From Deltaproteobacteria bacterium (GTDB taxonomy: Bacteria > Myxococcota_A > UBA9160 > UBA4427): 64,000 nt of DNA. The translations under genes and the position numbers were made by a program. The stretch is taken from positions 1 through 64,000 of the forward strand of contig PBFW01000037.1 in NCBI GenBank assembly GCA_002719955.1, read 5' to 3'. The notes under the pieces are model-generated. The model searched no databases, was not told where the DNA came from, and saw only the letters and a program-made list of their open reading frames with translations. Positions within the stretch are counted from its first letter, which is position 1, and each line of letters opens with the position of its first letter. Shown piece by piece: positions 1-8,169 of the stretch.

Positions 1-465
1 CGGAAAGAGGCGCCGCGCGTCGGTCGGGCAGAGCTGGCTCGCGAGCCACGGCCGTTCTCGGTCGGTCGAGCGATAGAGCCCGCGAAGATCGTCTCGCACA
101 CGCCCGCAGAAGCGGAGTTCGAGTTCGATCTCGCCCGCCGGGATCAGACGACCGAAGCGAAGAATGATCGTTTCGCATTCGGGGTGGGCCTCGACCCGGC
201 CGGTGAGCGACTCGCCCTTCATGTGCAGGCGGATCCCGGAGAGTTCGAGTTCCATCGCGTGCAGTTCGATTTGTCGACAGGATCGATCGAGGCGAATTCG
301 GTAGCGCGCGTCCCCGCGGAAATCCTCTCGCACCGGGTCGAGGTCGAAGTGGAGTTCGATCGTCTGCGGGCGGATATGCCCAGCGAGTCGCAACACTCGT
401 CGCGGGCGGGGCCCGGTCGGACGGCGGGCCGCGCTGGTCTTGCGCCGGGAGCGTTGCTTCTTCAA
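1..465 (-). CDS. M1-family aminopeptidase, N-terminal part (runs off the window)
   Basis: The minus strand is open from about 513 down to position 1 in the frame whose last codon is 3-1. It reads HIRPQTIELHFDLDP, then a beta-rich stretch, and ends LASQLCPTDARRLFP. This matches the N-terminal saddle domain of M1 zinc aminopeptidases, where the conserved phrase is (Q)xEPTDARRxFP just before the catalytic domain; the HExxH domain lies outside the window. No ATG exists in this frame. TTG at 465-463 (LKKQRSRRK...) is the most plausible start as the sequence stands. An ATG at 512-510 would come into frame if the nearby run of nine C (sense strand) were ten or seven, so the start is uncertain. Family assignment is by motif only. 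Confidence 0.7.
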   Translation of the reverse strand, partial: MKKQRSRRKTSAARRPTGPRPRRVLRLAGHIRPQTIELHFDLDPVREDFRGDARYRIRLDRSCRQIELHAMELELSGIRLHMKGESLTGRVEAHPECETIILRFGRLIPAGEIELELRFCGRVRDDLRGLYRSTDRERPWLASQLCPTDARRLFP

Positions 466-494
466 GGAGAGGCCCGTCCTGGTGGCTCGAGTTC

Positions 495-503
495 GGGGGG
501 GGG
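495..503 (-). repeat. Nine-base G/C homopolymer at the 5' end of the aminopeptidase gene
   Basis: Nine G on the plus strand (C in the sense of the M1 aminopeptidase). The run lies between an out-of-frame ATG (512-510) and the aminopeptidase reading frame, so its length decides whether that ATG is usable. It could be slippage-prone or a sequencing error. Confidence 0.6.
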
Positions 504-512
504 CCAGAGCAT

Positions 513-818
513 GCCATAGACCGGCGGGTCTGCGAAAAATGGGGGTCCTTCGATCGCGCTGTGCAACGCGCCGTTGATCGGGGGCGAGGCCTAGCGCCGT
601 GGCCTTCTTCATTCTCCCCCTTTGGGTCGAGATCGTGGTCCGAGACGAGGGGCCGAAAATCGAAATCACTCGGAGCCGAGCGGACGTCTCGCGAATCTCC
701 GGACGAAGTCCTCGAAGCCTGCCCTCGGCGCGCGGGCCTCGGGGCGGGGGGCGGGGGCCAGGGGTATGCTGCAGTCGGTCTTCGCGCCGAGCGTGCGTGG
801 ACGATGATTGGAGGGGCC
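513..818. other. Divergent intergenic region, no gene seen
   Basis: About 300 bases between the divergent aminopeptidase and symporter genes. An open frame continues upstream of the symporter start, but its translation (rich in Arg, Gly, Ser) does not look like protein. The promoters of both genes should lie here; I cannot place a convincing -35/-10 pair. Confidence 0.4.
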
Positions 819-2183
819 ATGCCCGATGATTCGTTGAAGGGGGCCTCCGAGCACGAGCCCCGAGAGGAGTGGCGAAGTCGCTGGGGCTTCCTCTTCGCGG
901 CGGTTGGCTCGGCGGTCGGTCTCGGGAATATGTGGCGCTTTTCGTATCTCGCTTCTGAGAAGGGAGGGGCGGGTTTCGTCGCGCTCTATCTGCTCTTCAC
1001 GGTCGTGCTCGGGCTCCCGGTCCTGTTGGCCGAACTCACGATCGGACGGGGCGCGCGACGCGGGCCCATCGCGGCACTCGCCCATTATGGTGGCGACGCC
1101 TGGCGCTGGCTCGGCGCGGTCTTCGTCGCGGCTGGATTTCTGATCCTGTCCTATTACGGCGTGATCGGGGGATGGACGCTGCGCTACGCGTTCGAGGCCA
1201 TGAGCATCGGATTCGCCTCGGATGCGGGTGCCCATTTCGGGGATGTCGCCTCGGGGTTCGACAGTCTTGGGACGCAGATCGTCTTCATGTGCCTGACGGT
1301 CGCCGTCGTATCCGGAGGGATCGGTGCCGGGATCGAGCGGGTCGCGCGGATCGCGATGCCCGCGCTCTTTCTCATCATGATCGGGATCGCGGTCTACGCG
1401 GCGAGGCTCGACGGCTCGGGTGCGGGCTACGCCTACTATCTCAACTTCGATCTCGAAAAGGCCTTGACCATCGACGTCGCGGTCGCCGCCGCGGGACAGG
1501 CCTTTTTCAGCTTGAGCCTCGGGATGGGCGCGATCCTGACCTTTGCGAGCTATCTGCCGCGCAATAGCCACCTCGGGCGGGAGACCGTGGTCATCTCCTT
1601 TGCGGATTTTGGAGTCGCCTTCGTGGCGGGGCTGATGATCTTCCCGTTGATCTTCGCGCTCGGTATGCAGGGCGAAATCTCCGGCAGTACGATCGGTGCA
1701 CTCTTCGTCGCGCTTCCGAAAGCCTTCGAGTCGATGGGCTTCGCCGGTCGCATCGTCGGCGGCGCGTTCTTCGTGGCGCTCGTCGTCGGTGCTCTCACCT
1801 CCGCGATCTCGCTTCTCGAGGTGATCGTGTCCGCCTCGATGGATGCGTTCGGCTGGGCGCGCAGAAAGGCGGCCCTTCTGGGGGGCGCGGGTGTAACGCT
1901 CGCCGGGGCCTGGTCCGCGTTTCGCATCGATCTGCTCGATCTCGCCGATAGTCTCGCAACCAACCTCTTTCTGGTCGGCGGAGGACTGGGGATCACGATC
2001 TTCGTCGGGTGGGTGATGGATGATCCGGTGGCGGAGGCGCGTGTGGGGTCCGGTGGGTCGATGATTCACGGAATCTGGAGGGTCCTGCTGCGCTTCGTCG
2101 TTCCGATCGCGTTGATCTTCATCCTCTGGAATTCGCTCCCGGAGACCTGGGGCAAGGTCCGAGCGATCTTTTGGCCTGGTTAG
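819..2183 (+). CDS. Sodium:neurotransmitter symporter (NSS/SNF) family transporter
   Basis: 454 residues, the usual size of bacterial LeuT-type transporters. The first helix holds the family signature GSAVGLGNMWRFSYLAS, the unwound part of TM1 that binds sodium and substrate in LeuT. About eleven or twelve hydrophobic segments follow. The start is ATG 819, preceded by GGAGGGG at five bases. The open frame extends upstream to 561 but that part is low-complexity and unlike the family. The product should couple sodium entry to uptake of an amino acid or related solute across the inner membrane; the substrate cannot be told from sequence. It stands alone, divergent from the aminopeptidase, which might suggest peptide or amino-acid use, but that is inference. 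Confidence 0.93.
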   Translation: MPDDSLKGASEHEPREEWRSRWGFLFAAVGSAVGLGNMWRFSYLASEKGGAGFVALYLLFTVVLGLPVLLAELTIGRGARRGPIAALAHYGGDAWRWLGAVFVAAGFLILSYYGVIGGWTLRYAFEAMSIGFASDAGAHFGDVASGFDSLGTQIVFMCLTVAVVSGGIGAGIERVARIAMPALFLIMIGIAVYAARLDGSGAGYAYYLNFDLEKALTIDVAVAAAGQAFFSLSLGMGAILTFASYLPRNSHLGRETVVISFADFGVAFVAGLMIFPLIFALGMQGEISGSTIGALFVALPKAFESMGFAGRIVGGAFFVALVVGALTSAISLLEVIVSASMDAFGWARRKAALLGGAGVTLAGAWSAFRIDLLDLADSLATNLFLVGGGLGITIFVGWVMDDPVAEARVGSGGSMIHGIWRVLLRFVVPIALIFILWNSLPETWGKVRAIFWPG

Positions 2184-2256
2184 TCCCTTCCAGCTCTTTT
2201 CCCCCCCTTCGGATTGAGGCACGCTCCGCGATCGGACAGATCGAGGAGAGGGATCG

Positions 2257-2682
2257 ATGGCCAGTATCTTCACGCAGATCATCAATGGCGAAATGCCGGG
2301 ACATTTCGTGTGGAAGGACGATGTCTGTGTCGCCTTCCTGACGATCGCCCCGCTCAAGCCCGGGCATACGCTCATCGTTCCGCGCGAGGAGGTCGATTCC
2401 TGGACCGACTTGGAGCCCGAGGTGATGCAGCACTTGAGTGGTGTCGCCCATGCGGTCGGTCGTGCGCTCGACAAGGTCTACGAGCCCGAGAAGGTCGGTT
2501 TGACGATCCTCGGTCTCGAAGTTCGCCACGTTCATCTTCATGTCTCATGCATCTGGAAGCCAACGGACCTCGATTTCGGGAACGCGGACGGCAATGCGTC
2601 GCCGGAGAGCGTCGCCGCGGAGGCGGACGTCGTTCGTGGCGCGCTGCGCGATCTCGGCTACGAGCAGGTCGTCGACGGCTGA
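2257..2682 (+). CDS. HIT family protein (histidine-triad hydrolase)
   Basis: 141 residues. The N-terminus SIFTQIINGEMP is typical of HINT/HIT proteins, and the catalytic triad HVHLHV holds His91, His93 and His95. The family hydrolyses nucleotide phosphoramidates or dinucleoside polyphosphates; which substrate is unknown here. Start ATG 2257 is preceded by GGAGAGG. The gene follows the symporter by 73 bases on the same strand, so co-transcription is possible. Length and motif placement are normal. Confidence 0.92.
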   Translation: MASIFTQIINGEMPGHFVWKDDVCVAFLTIAPLKPGHTLIVPREEVDSWTDLEPEVMQHLSGVAHAVGRALDKVYEPEKVGLTILGLEVRHVHLHVSCIWKPTDLDFGNADGNASPESVAAEADVVRGALRDLGYEQVVDG

Positions 2683-2720
2683 GCCGGTCTTCCGGGGCTC
2701 GAAGCCATGGTCGAGCGGGC

Positions 2721-3524
2721 TCAGATCCCGAAATGATCGCGAATGGTCTTCAGGCTCATCCGGTCGCTCAATAGCCTTTTCCCGATCCCGACGAGTCCCG
2801 CTTCCCGCCCCACCGCGTATCGAAGCTTGGGGCGTTTGGCGGTCAACGCGTGCACCACCGCGTCGGCGACGATCTCGGGCCCCGGGCTCTTCGGCAATGA
2901 CTCGCGGATGGATCGCTCGCAGATCGCGGATCGTTCCGCGTAGGGTGAGTCGGCGGAGATGTGGCCCCAATCCATGACGTCGTTGAAGGCCGTGTTGATG
3001 TCGCCGGGTTCGATCAGGCTGATATCGATGTCGAAGGGATGGATCTCGTTCGAGAGCGAGAAGGCCAGTGCTTCGATCGCAGCTTTCGATGCTGAATAGT
3101 GGGCCTGAAAGGGGATCGGCGCACGACCGGAGAGCGAGCCGATCAGCAGGATTCGCCCCCTGTTCCGCTCTCGCATATGGGTGAGGACGGGCACGAGAAC
3201 GCGGAGCACCCCGAAGAAATTCGTTTCGAATTGCGCGCGAGCACGGTCGAGCCCGGTTTCCTCGACCGATCCGTAGATCCCCGAGCCCGCATTGCAGACG
3301 AGGCCGTCGAGGGTTTCGTTGCGCTCGAAGAGGGCGGTGAGGCCGGTCGCGACCGACGCATCTTCGCAGACGTCCATGTCGATCCACTCGATCCCGTTCC
3401 CGGAGCGTTGCGGCCGGCGGCTGGTGCCAAAGACTCGCCAGCCGAGGCCGACCATGCGTTCAGCCATAGAGGCACCGAGGCCGGAGGAGGCACCAGTGAT
3501 GAGGACGGTTTTCGCTTGGGACAC
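2721..3524 (-). CDS. Short-chain dehydrogenase/reductase (classical SDR)
   Basis: 267 residues. The Rossmann glycine motif TGASSGLG lies at residues 10-17, NAG at 78-80, and the active-site YSASK has Tyr143 and Lys147, with the catalytic serine near 130. These mark a classical NAD(P)-dependent SDR. The C-terminal tail with RLLSDRM resembles SDRs of unknown substrate common in Myxococcota and mycobacteria. It ends 38 bases from the HIT gene stop (convergent). The next gene on the same strand is the Tam41-like enzyme, upstream by about 200 bases. The substrate cannot be named. Confidence 0.9.
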   Translation of the reverse strand: MSQAKTVLITGASSGLGASMAERMVGLGWRVFGTSRRPQRSGNGIEWIDMDVCEDASVATGLTALFERNETLDGLVCNAGSGIYGSVEETGLDRARAQFETNFFGVLRVLVPVLTHMRERNRGRILLIGSLSGRAPIPFQAHYSASKAAIEALAFSLSNEIHPFDIDISLIEPGDINTAFNDVMDWGHISADSPYAERSAICERSIRESLPKSPGPEIVADAVVHALTAKRPKLRYAVGREAGLVGIGKRLLSDRMSLKTIRDHFGI

Positions 3525-3724
3525 GTGCAGGCTCCTTTGGGACGGTGTCAGATCGAGATTGTGACGCCGCCCTCGTGCGGAAAGACGTGCCCGGACGTCA
3601 TGTCCGAACCCATCGGGATCGCCAGGGGGCGATCACGGCCCTCCCTTGGAGTTGCAGGGTCGTTTTCTCTCCGTCGAGCCATCGGCGCGGCCCTTCGTCG
3701 TTCGGCTTCGAGGCCGCCGCCGCC

Positions 3725-4771
3725 TCAACGAAGATTTCGTCGCAACAGCAGAGGCAGGATGATCGGCCATGCGAAGATCAGAGGATGCCTGCGCTGGCGA
3801 GGTGACAGATCGATCTTGCGACCGGTGTGTCGTTCGAGCTTCCAGAGCACATAGGGTACCCAATCGCCGAATGTGAAAGCGGTCTTGAGGAGCCGCGTGA
3901 GTCCGAGCAGGCGCGAATAGGCGCGCATCGCCCTCCAGCGCATCCGCATTCCCGAGAGCCTCCCGGGTGAAATCGTGATGGAGAACGATCGCGGGTGTTC
4001 GCTGGCCGCATCGAAATGACCGGAGGCGGTCAAGTGGTGAAGCGCGGCGGCGGCGACGGCGTCGTAGCGTTCTTCGTCGGCCAGGTAGTGGTCGCGTATG
4101 GTTGATTCGGTTTCGGGGCGGCGCTCGCTGTCGTAGGTCTGCCGAAAGGCCTCCCGCCAGAAGGCGGGAAGGGAAAAGCGGAGAAGACCGCCGCGGTTCG
4201 GCAGGTGACAGACGAGGCGTCCGACGAGCGTGAGAATCGCCTGGCCGATCGCCTGCTCGAAGAAGTGGCGGGCCTCATCGTCTCGACAGGCGAGGAGTCG
4301 GGTAGGCTGGGCAAAGCGGGCCCAGACATAGGGATGCCAGGCGGCAAGCGACGTTCCCCGCTCGAAAGCGCTTCGGCTGATGACACCGTATTTGGTGCGC
4401 ACGGGCCGGTGCTCGAATTCACGCTCGAGAAAGAAGACATTCGGGGCGGCAATTGGATTGATCCAGGCATGGACTGGGTGGGCGTAGGCCAAACGGTAAT
4501 CGTCGACGACGACCCAGAAGTCGAGGACCCCTTCGTCGGTCTCCTTCCGCAGACACGACCCGTAGAAGAGCACGCCCAGGACCGTCCGGCCGTGCCGGGC
4601 TGCGATCTCCCCGGCGAGCCACGAGACGGCCGGCCGGACCGGCTCGCGGAGTTCCGAGCGGATTCGCTCCCGAATCGGATCCAGGGATGCCTCCGAAGCG
4701 CTCATGAGGCACTCGCGTGACGAGGACGAGGAAAAGTCCCTTGCCCGGATGGCGATGGGAAGGGAGAACAC
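3725..4771 (-). CDS. Tam41/Mmp37-like phosphatidate cytidylyltransferase (CDP-DAG synthase), putative
   Basis: 348 residues. The first third has a nucleotidyltransferase signature: LFYGSCLRK (Gly-Ser at 71-72) followed by VLDFWVVVDD with Asp84 as likely metal ligand, then an Asn-Pro-containing loop. At 127-132 KYGVIS is followed about 16 residues on by W..YVWARFAQP. In mitochondrial Tam41 the same order appears: YGS, DF, HxxN loop, KYGV(I/V), AGRLQKP. Tam41 makes CDP-diacylglycerol from phosphatidate and CTP. The C-terminal 120 residues are basic and could lie on a membrane. The gene sits directly downstream of a broken lipid kinase, which fits phospholipid synthesis. Start GTG 4771 is weak; ATG 4705 (MSASEASL) is an alternative. 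Family assignment is from remembered motifs. Confidence 0.55.
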   Translation of the reverse strand: MFSLPIAIRARDFSSSSSRECLMSASEASLDPIRERIRSELREPVRPAVSWLAGEIAARHGRTVLGVLFYGSCLRKETDEGVLDFWVVVDDYRLAYAHPVHAWINPIAAPNVFFLEREFEHRPVRTKYGVISRSAFERGTSLAAWHPYVWARFAQPTRLLACRDDEARHFFEQAIGQAILTLVGRLVCHLPNRGGLLRFSLPAFWREAFRQTYDSERRPETESTIRDHYLADEERYDAVAAAALHHLTASGHFDAASEHPRSFSITISPGRLSGMRMRWRAMRAYSRLLGLTRLLKTAFTFGDWVPYVLWKLERHTGRKIDLSPRQRRHPLIFAWPIILPLLLRRNLR

Positions 4772-4789
4772 TCTCTCATGGGGGAGAAT

Positions 4790-5412
4790 CTAAGCGCGGA
4801 CGAGGACAACGCGCTCGGCGGAAAGGGCGATGCTGCGGTCGGGGTCAGGCTGCCAGAGTTCGCCGTCGACGGTGAAATCGCAGTTCATGCAAAGCTCCGC
4901 GCGTTCCACATTCCGGCTGGTATAGCCATTCTCCCGGGTGACCCAATTCGCCGGCCTGCTGCGCAGCAGGCCGAATTGGGCCGCGCGTTGAATTCCGAAG
5001 CCATAGGACACGCGAAGAACGCGTCTGGGCTCCACGCGTTCAGCGATTCGGCGGTCTTCGGCACACTCGATGAGCGATTCGAGGCCGCTGAGCGGGTCGT
5101 GATCCGCCATGAGGTCCATCGCGCTCATATTCGTCCGCCCGGCGCGCAGCGGTGCCACGAGGGGATCTGGTCGCCGAAGGCACCGCTGCCGAGTAGCCCG
5201 GTCAGCACCTGCTGGAGCGTGCGGCCACCGCCATTGACGACGAGCAGGTCGACCTCCTGACGAGCGAGTTCGGCGAGTGCTTCGGGGATCACCCCGGCAT
5301 TGTCCGTCTCGACGTGAAGAACATCGGGATGGATTCGCAGGAACCCGAGCATACGGCTCACCTGTTCCCGGCTCTTCCCTGCACGTAAATTATTGACAAC
5401 ACCGATTCGCAA
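4790..5412 (-). pseudogene. Broken diacylglycerol/lipid kinase-like gene
   Basis: The first part (from 5412) reads MRIGVVNNLRAGKSRE... and VVNGGGRTLQQVLTGLL, the start of the DAGK catalytic fold in which the nucleotide loop should be GGDGT; here it is GGGRT. At about 5150 a one-base shift is needed to continue into VAPLRAGRTNMSAMDL and DPLSGLESL, which match the usual (L/V)PAGTxNDxAR...DP region. The C-terminal beta domain ending FTVDGELW...LSAERVVLVRA follows too soon: roughly 80-100 residues of the middle are missing. Frameshift, lost catalytic Asp and internal deletion together show a dead gene. The deletion point coincides with a strong palindrome at 4942-4980. Confidence 0.75.
4942..4980. 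repeat. Large palindrome inside the broken lipid kinase
   Basis: Left arm cccaattc + ggcctgctgc, right arm gcagcaggcc + gaattggg: 18 paired bases, no loop, with a three-base bulge (gcc) on the left side. It lies where the lipid-kinase sequence jumps from the catalytic domain to the C-terminal domain. Confidence 0.85.
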
Positions 5413-5523
5413 ATTGACCCGACCTGTTCGTGAGTGAAGCTCATGCTGCGTTCGTTTTCGATCTCTACCGGCCGAATCCCCGAAGTCCTCTGAGCGACCC
5501 TGAGGATCGAGCGCGTCAGTGCA

Positions 5524-6867
5524 TCAACGGCGACCGACCGGGTTCAAATATGTGATGGATGCCACGCCCGTCACACTGCGTTCCACAGTCTCGTCTTCAG
5601 TCTCCCGTTTGGAGCGTGATGCCTCTTCGGCCTGCACACTCAACGTTTTGCTGGCAGCGGGGAGGAACGGGGTGTGCGGCGAAGAGGGAAGCCTAACCCC
5701 GATTTGGGCATCCGCCCACACCTCACGGGGTTTGGACTTTCTTCGGATGAGCCAGCGAAAGGGCAGAGGAATGACCTCGAGGGGATCATATCGAAGCCAG
5801 TCAGGGCCGAGGGTGATTGACCCCGAAATAGCTTCGCCAGCGATCTCGAATCCGCTGGGGGTGGGGTAATTTTGTGATCCGGGGCGAGCGCCGCCTTCGC
5901 TCCAGCGGGCGGGAACGTTGATCGACGATTCAATGACACGGCGATCATGATCGAGGGCGAGAATCCACGCGGACTCCCAGTCGCCTCTGCCGCGTAATTG
6001 AATCCCGTAGAACGACGTCTTGTCGTCGCGGCCGAAGACCTCTACACGGCGTGCGAGGAGGGCGGCTTCCTCGTCGTCGGTCCAGGCGTGAACAAGCCAG
6101 GTGTGGCCCCGGGTCTCGATCGCCTCTGCCATCCAGGGCGCCTGGATCGAGCCGCGAGTCGGAGCGCCGACCGCCAGGAGCTCGATCTGGTAACCGGCGG
6201 GGAGCTGAGCCTCAGGAATTCTGGCCGAGGGATCGTGCCCGGCGAAATCGAAGAAGAGTCGAATCTCGATGTCGTCCTTGGTGATGCGGAGCTCACCCTT
6301 GGGGCGGTGCAGGTCGAGGTGACTGGCGGCGATGTCAAAAAAGAGGCCGTCGTCCGAGAGCGTCCAGCGGGAGCGACGACGCCCGTTCTCGAAGCGATAG
6401 GGCGCGCGCCCTGGCTCGCTGAGGTGGCCGACCGCGACAGCATTATGTTTGCCCGGTCCGCTGTTCGTGACGAGAAATCGCTGCGTGATGCGATGGCCGC
6501 TCTCGAGCTCGATATAGAGCGTCCAGGCCTCGCTCGCCTCATTTCCGTCGAGCAGCTGCGCCGCCGGATCGAGGACGGGCCGAGGCACCGACACCGCTCG
6601 GATATTTGCAGGCGTGGACGTGCTCATCGCTGGGGTCGAGGGGACGGGCGCGGGCAGGGGCGGCCGCGCCTCGGGCTCCGAGGGGACCGTGACCGACGAG
6701 GGAAAGGCGGATTTCTCGTCGTCCGGCTCGGGCCCGGACCCGCTCGCCAGCCCGATGGCAGCGTTCAACGCGACGATGATCCACGTGGAGAGGGCGACGC
6801 ACCGGGGGATGCGCAACCTCTTCTCGGGGCCCTCCTCGCATCGATCGACCTGGCCATTCCGTCTCAT
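5524..6867 (-). CDS. Membrane-anchored or secreted protein with CrtC/AttH-like (lipocalin-type) fold, putative
   Basis: 447 residues from ATG 6867 (GAGG eight bases upstream; a TTG two codons earlier is also possible). A hydrophobic segment at about 25-43 (STWIIVALNAAIGLASG) acts as signal or anchor, followed by a Pro/Ser-rich linker to about residue 90. The rest is beta-rich: RFLVTNSGPGKHNAVAVGHL, FENGRRRSRWTLSDDGLFFD and a late ...ISGSITLGPDWLRYDPLEV. This layout resembles the Svf1/AttH/hydroxyneurosporene-hydratase-like two-barrel fold. I do not recognise a precise family and no catalytic residues can be assigned. It is divergent from the metallophosphoesterase. Confidence 0.6.
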   Translation of the reverse strand: MRRNGQVDRCEEGPEKRLRIPRCVALSTWIIVALNAAIGLASGSGPEPDDEKSAFPSSVTVPSEPEARPPLPAPVPSTPAMSTSTPANIRAVSVPRPVLDPAAQLLDGNEASEAWTLYIELESGHRITQRFLVTNSGPGKHNAVAVGHLSEPGRAPYRFENGRRRSRWTLSDDGLFFDIAASHLDLHRPKGELRITKDDIEIRLFFDFAGHDPSARIPEAQLPAGYQIELLAVGAPTRGSIQAPWMAEAIETRGHTWLVHAWTDDEEAALLARRVEVFGRDDKTSFYGIQLRGRGDWESAWILALDHDRRVIESSINVPARWSEGGARPGSQNYPTPSGFEIAGEAISGSITLGPDWLRYDPLEVIPLPFRWLIRRKSKPREVWADAQIGVRLPSSPHTPFLPAASKTLSVQAEEASRSKRETEDETVERSVTGVASITYLNPVGRR

Positions 6868-7141
6868 GCTCAATCCTCGTGGTCATGTCCTCGCCGTACA
6901 CACGCGGAAAGGTCGGATGTCGTCGTCAATGGCGGGCGAATCATGGGGGCTGGGCCCCGTGATCCGATCCCAGCAGGGAGCGAAACGAACGCCGGGGGCG
7001 AGCGGCAATCGAGGGCGATCGAGGCTATCACAGGTGCGCCCCCGCTCGATCCGTTCCGCGCATCGGTCGTCCGCGGTCGGAGAGGGCCTGGGTCGATCCC
7101 GGGTGACCTGCGTGTGGGAGATCCGTCACGCAGCCGGTTCC

Positions 7142-7147
7142 AGGAGG
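7142..7147 (+). promoter_or_regulatory. Shine-Dalgarno AGGAGG fixing a TTG start
   Basis: A perfect AGGAGG eight bases before TTG 7156. The open frame extends far upstream (to 5998) antisense to the lipocalin-like gene, but this site and the onset of protein-like sequence make TTG 7156 the real start. Confidence 0.75.
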
Positions 7148-7155
7148 GCCAGTGT

Positions 7156-8118
7156 TTGAGCGCCGAGATTCGTTTTGCCCACCTCTCGGATTGGCACGCC
7201 ACCACCCTCGCGGGGGGTGGGCCTGCGCTCCTCTGTGGCAAGCGAATCTCGGGGTGGGCCTCCTGGGGACTCAATCGCCGACGCCATCACGACCCCGAAA
7301 TCCTCGCAGCGGCCATCCGCGACGTACAGGCTCAGGGTGTCGAGCGGATCCTGGTGACCGGCGACCTGACGCACGTTTCATTGGAGTCCGAGTTTCTGGC
7401 CGCAGCGAAGCAACTCGAAGCGCTTGGAAGCCCCGAACGGGTCTTTCTGGTTCCGGGCAATCATGATTGTTATGTCTCCACACCTGCCGAGGTCTCCTGG
7501 GATCATTGGGCCGGGTATCTTTCAGGCGACGCGCTCTCTACCTTCGACGCGGACCTGACCGCCAGCCTCTGCGCGGCCCCCGGTGCCGGGCTCGCCCCGC
7601 GCTACGAGGATTATCCGATGCTTCGGATCGTCGATCGGTTGGCTACGATCGGCCTCTGCTCTTCGATTCCGACTCCGATCTTTCGGGCCGGGGGAGCGCT
7701 CGGAGCCGAGCAGCTCGATCGCCTCGAGCGTATTCTGGGATTGCTAGGCAAGAGAGGATTATGTCGTGTCGTGATGATCCACCACCCGGTTGCCGCGAAG
7801 GGTGAACCCGTGCGGCGTGCGCTCTGGGATGGGGACGCTCTGCGCGGCGTTCTCTCACGGGTCGGAGCGGAACTCGTCCTGCACGGGCACAAACATCGCC
7901 GTCGTATCAATCGTGTGCCCGGGCCGATCGGCGAGGTGCCGATCATCGGTGTCCCCTCGACCTCGGAAGTCGGTAGCCAGCCGGAGAAGCCGGCGCAGTA
8001 CCATATCTACAGCGTGCGAGCGCCCACGGGTACCGGTCTCTTCGAACTCAGCGCTGAAATTCGAGGGTATGACGCGTCTCGGGCTGAATTCCGCCGCGTG
8101 GCTGGGGCGCTTCTCTAG
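7156..8118 (+). CDS. Calcineurin-like metallophosphoesterase
   Basis: 320 residues from a TTG start. All five metal-binding blocks are present in order: HLSDWH (Asp11, His13), GDLTH, GNHD, HHP and HGHKH. The closest style is the class III cyclic-nucleotide/UDP-sugar type phosphodiesterases (Icc/CpdA-like), with no signal peptide, hence cytoplasmic. Substrate is not predictable. It converges on the nucleotidyltransferase gene (51 bases between stops). A possible link to LPS (LpxH and relatives belong to this superfamily) is tempting because kdsA is close by, but the spacing and sequence do not prove it. Confidence 0.88.
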   Translation: MSAEIRFAHLSDWHATTLAGGGPALLCGKRISGWASWGLNRRRHHDPEILAAAIRDVQAQGVERILVTGDLTHVSLESEFLAAAKQLEALGSPERVFLVPGNHDCYVSTPAEVSWDHWAGYLSGDALSTFDADLTASLCAAPGAGLAPRYEDYPMLRIVDRLATIGLCSSIPTPIFRAGGALGAEQLDRLERILGLLGKRGLCRVVMIHHPVAAKGEPVRRALWDGDALRGVLSRVGAELVLHGHKHRRRINRVPGPIGEVPIIGVPSTSEVGSQPEKPAQYHIYSVRAPTGTGLFELSAEIRGYDASRAEFRRVAGALL

Positions 8119-8169
8119 ATCGCGGGTTCGCAACCGGATAGCCGGTTCGGGTGGCCGCCGATTCATTCG

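Noticed and set aside
666..2474. 602-codon minus-strand open frame
   Set aside because: Antisense to the clear NSS symporter and HIT genes; the translation is Arg/Asp/Glu-rich low complexity with no motif, typical of shadow frames in GC-rich DNA.
5998..7155. Long N-terminal extension of the metallophosphoesterase frame
   Set aside because: It is antisense to the lipocalin-like gene, has no fold-like pattern, and a perfect AGGAGG places the start at TTG 7156.
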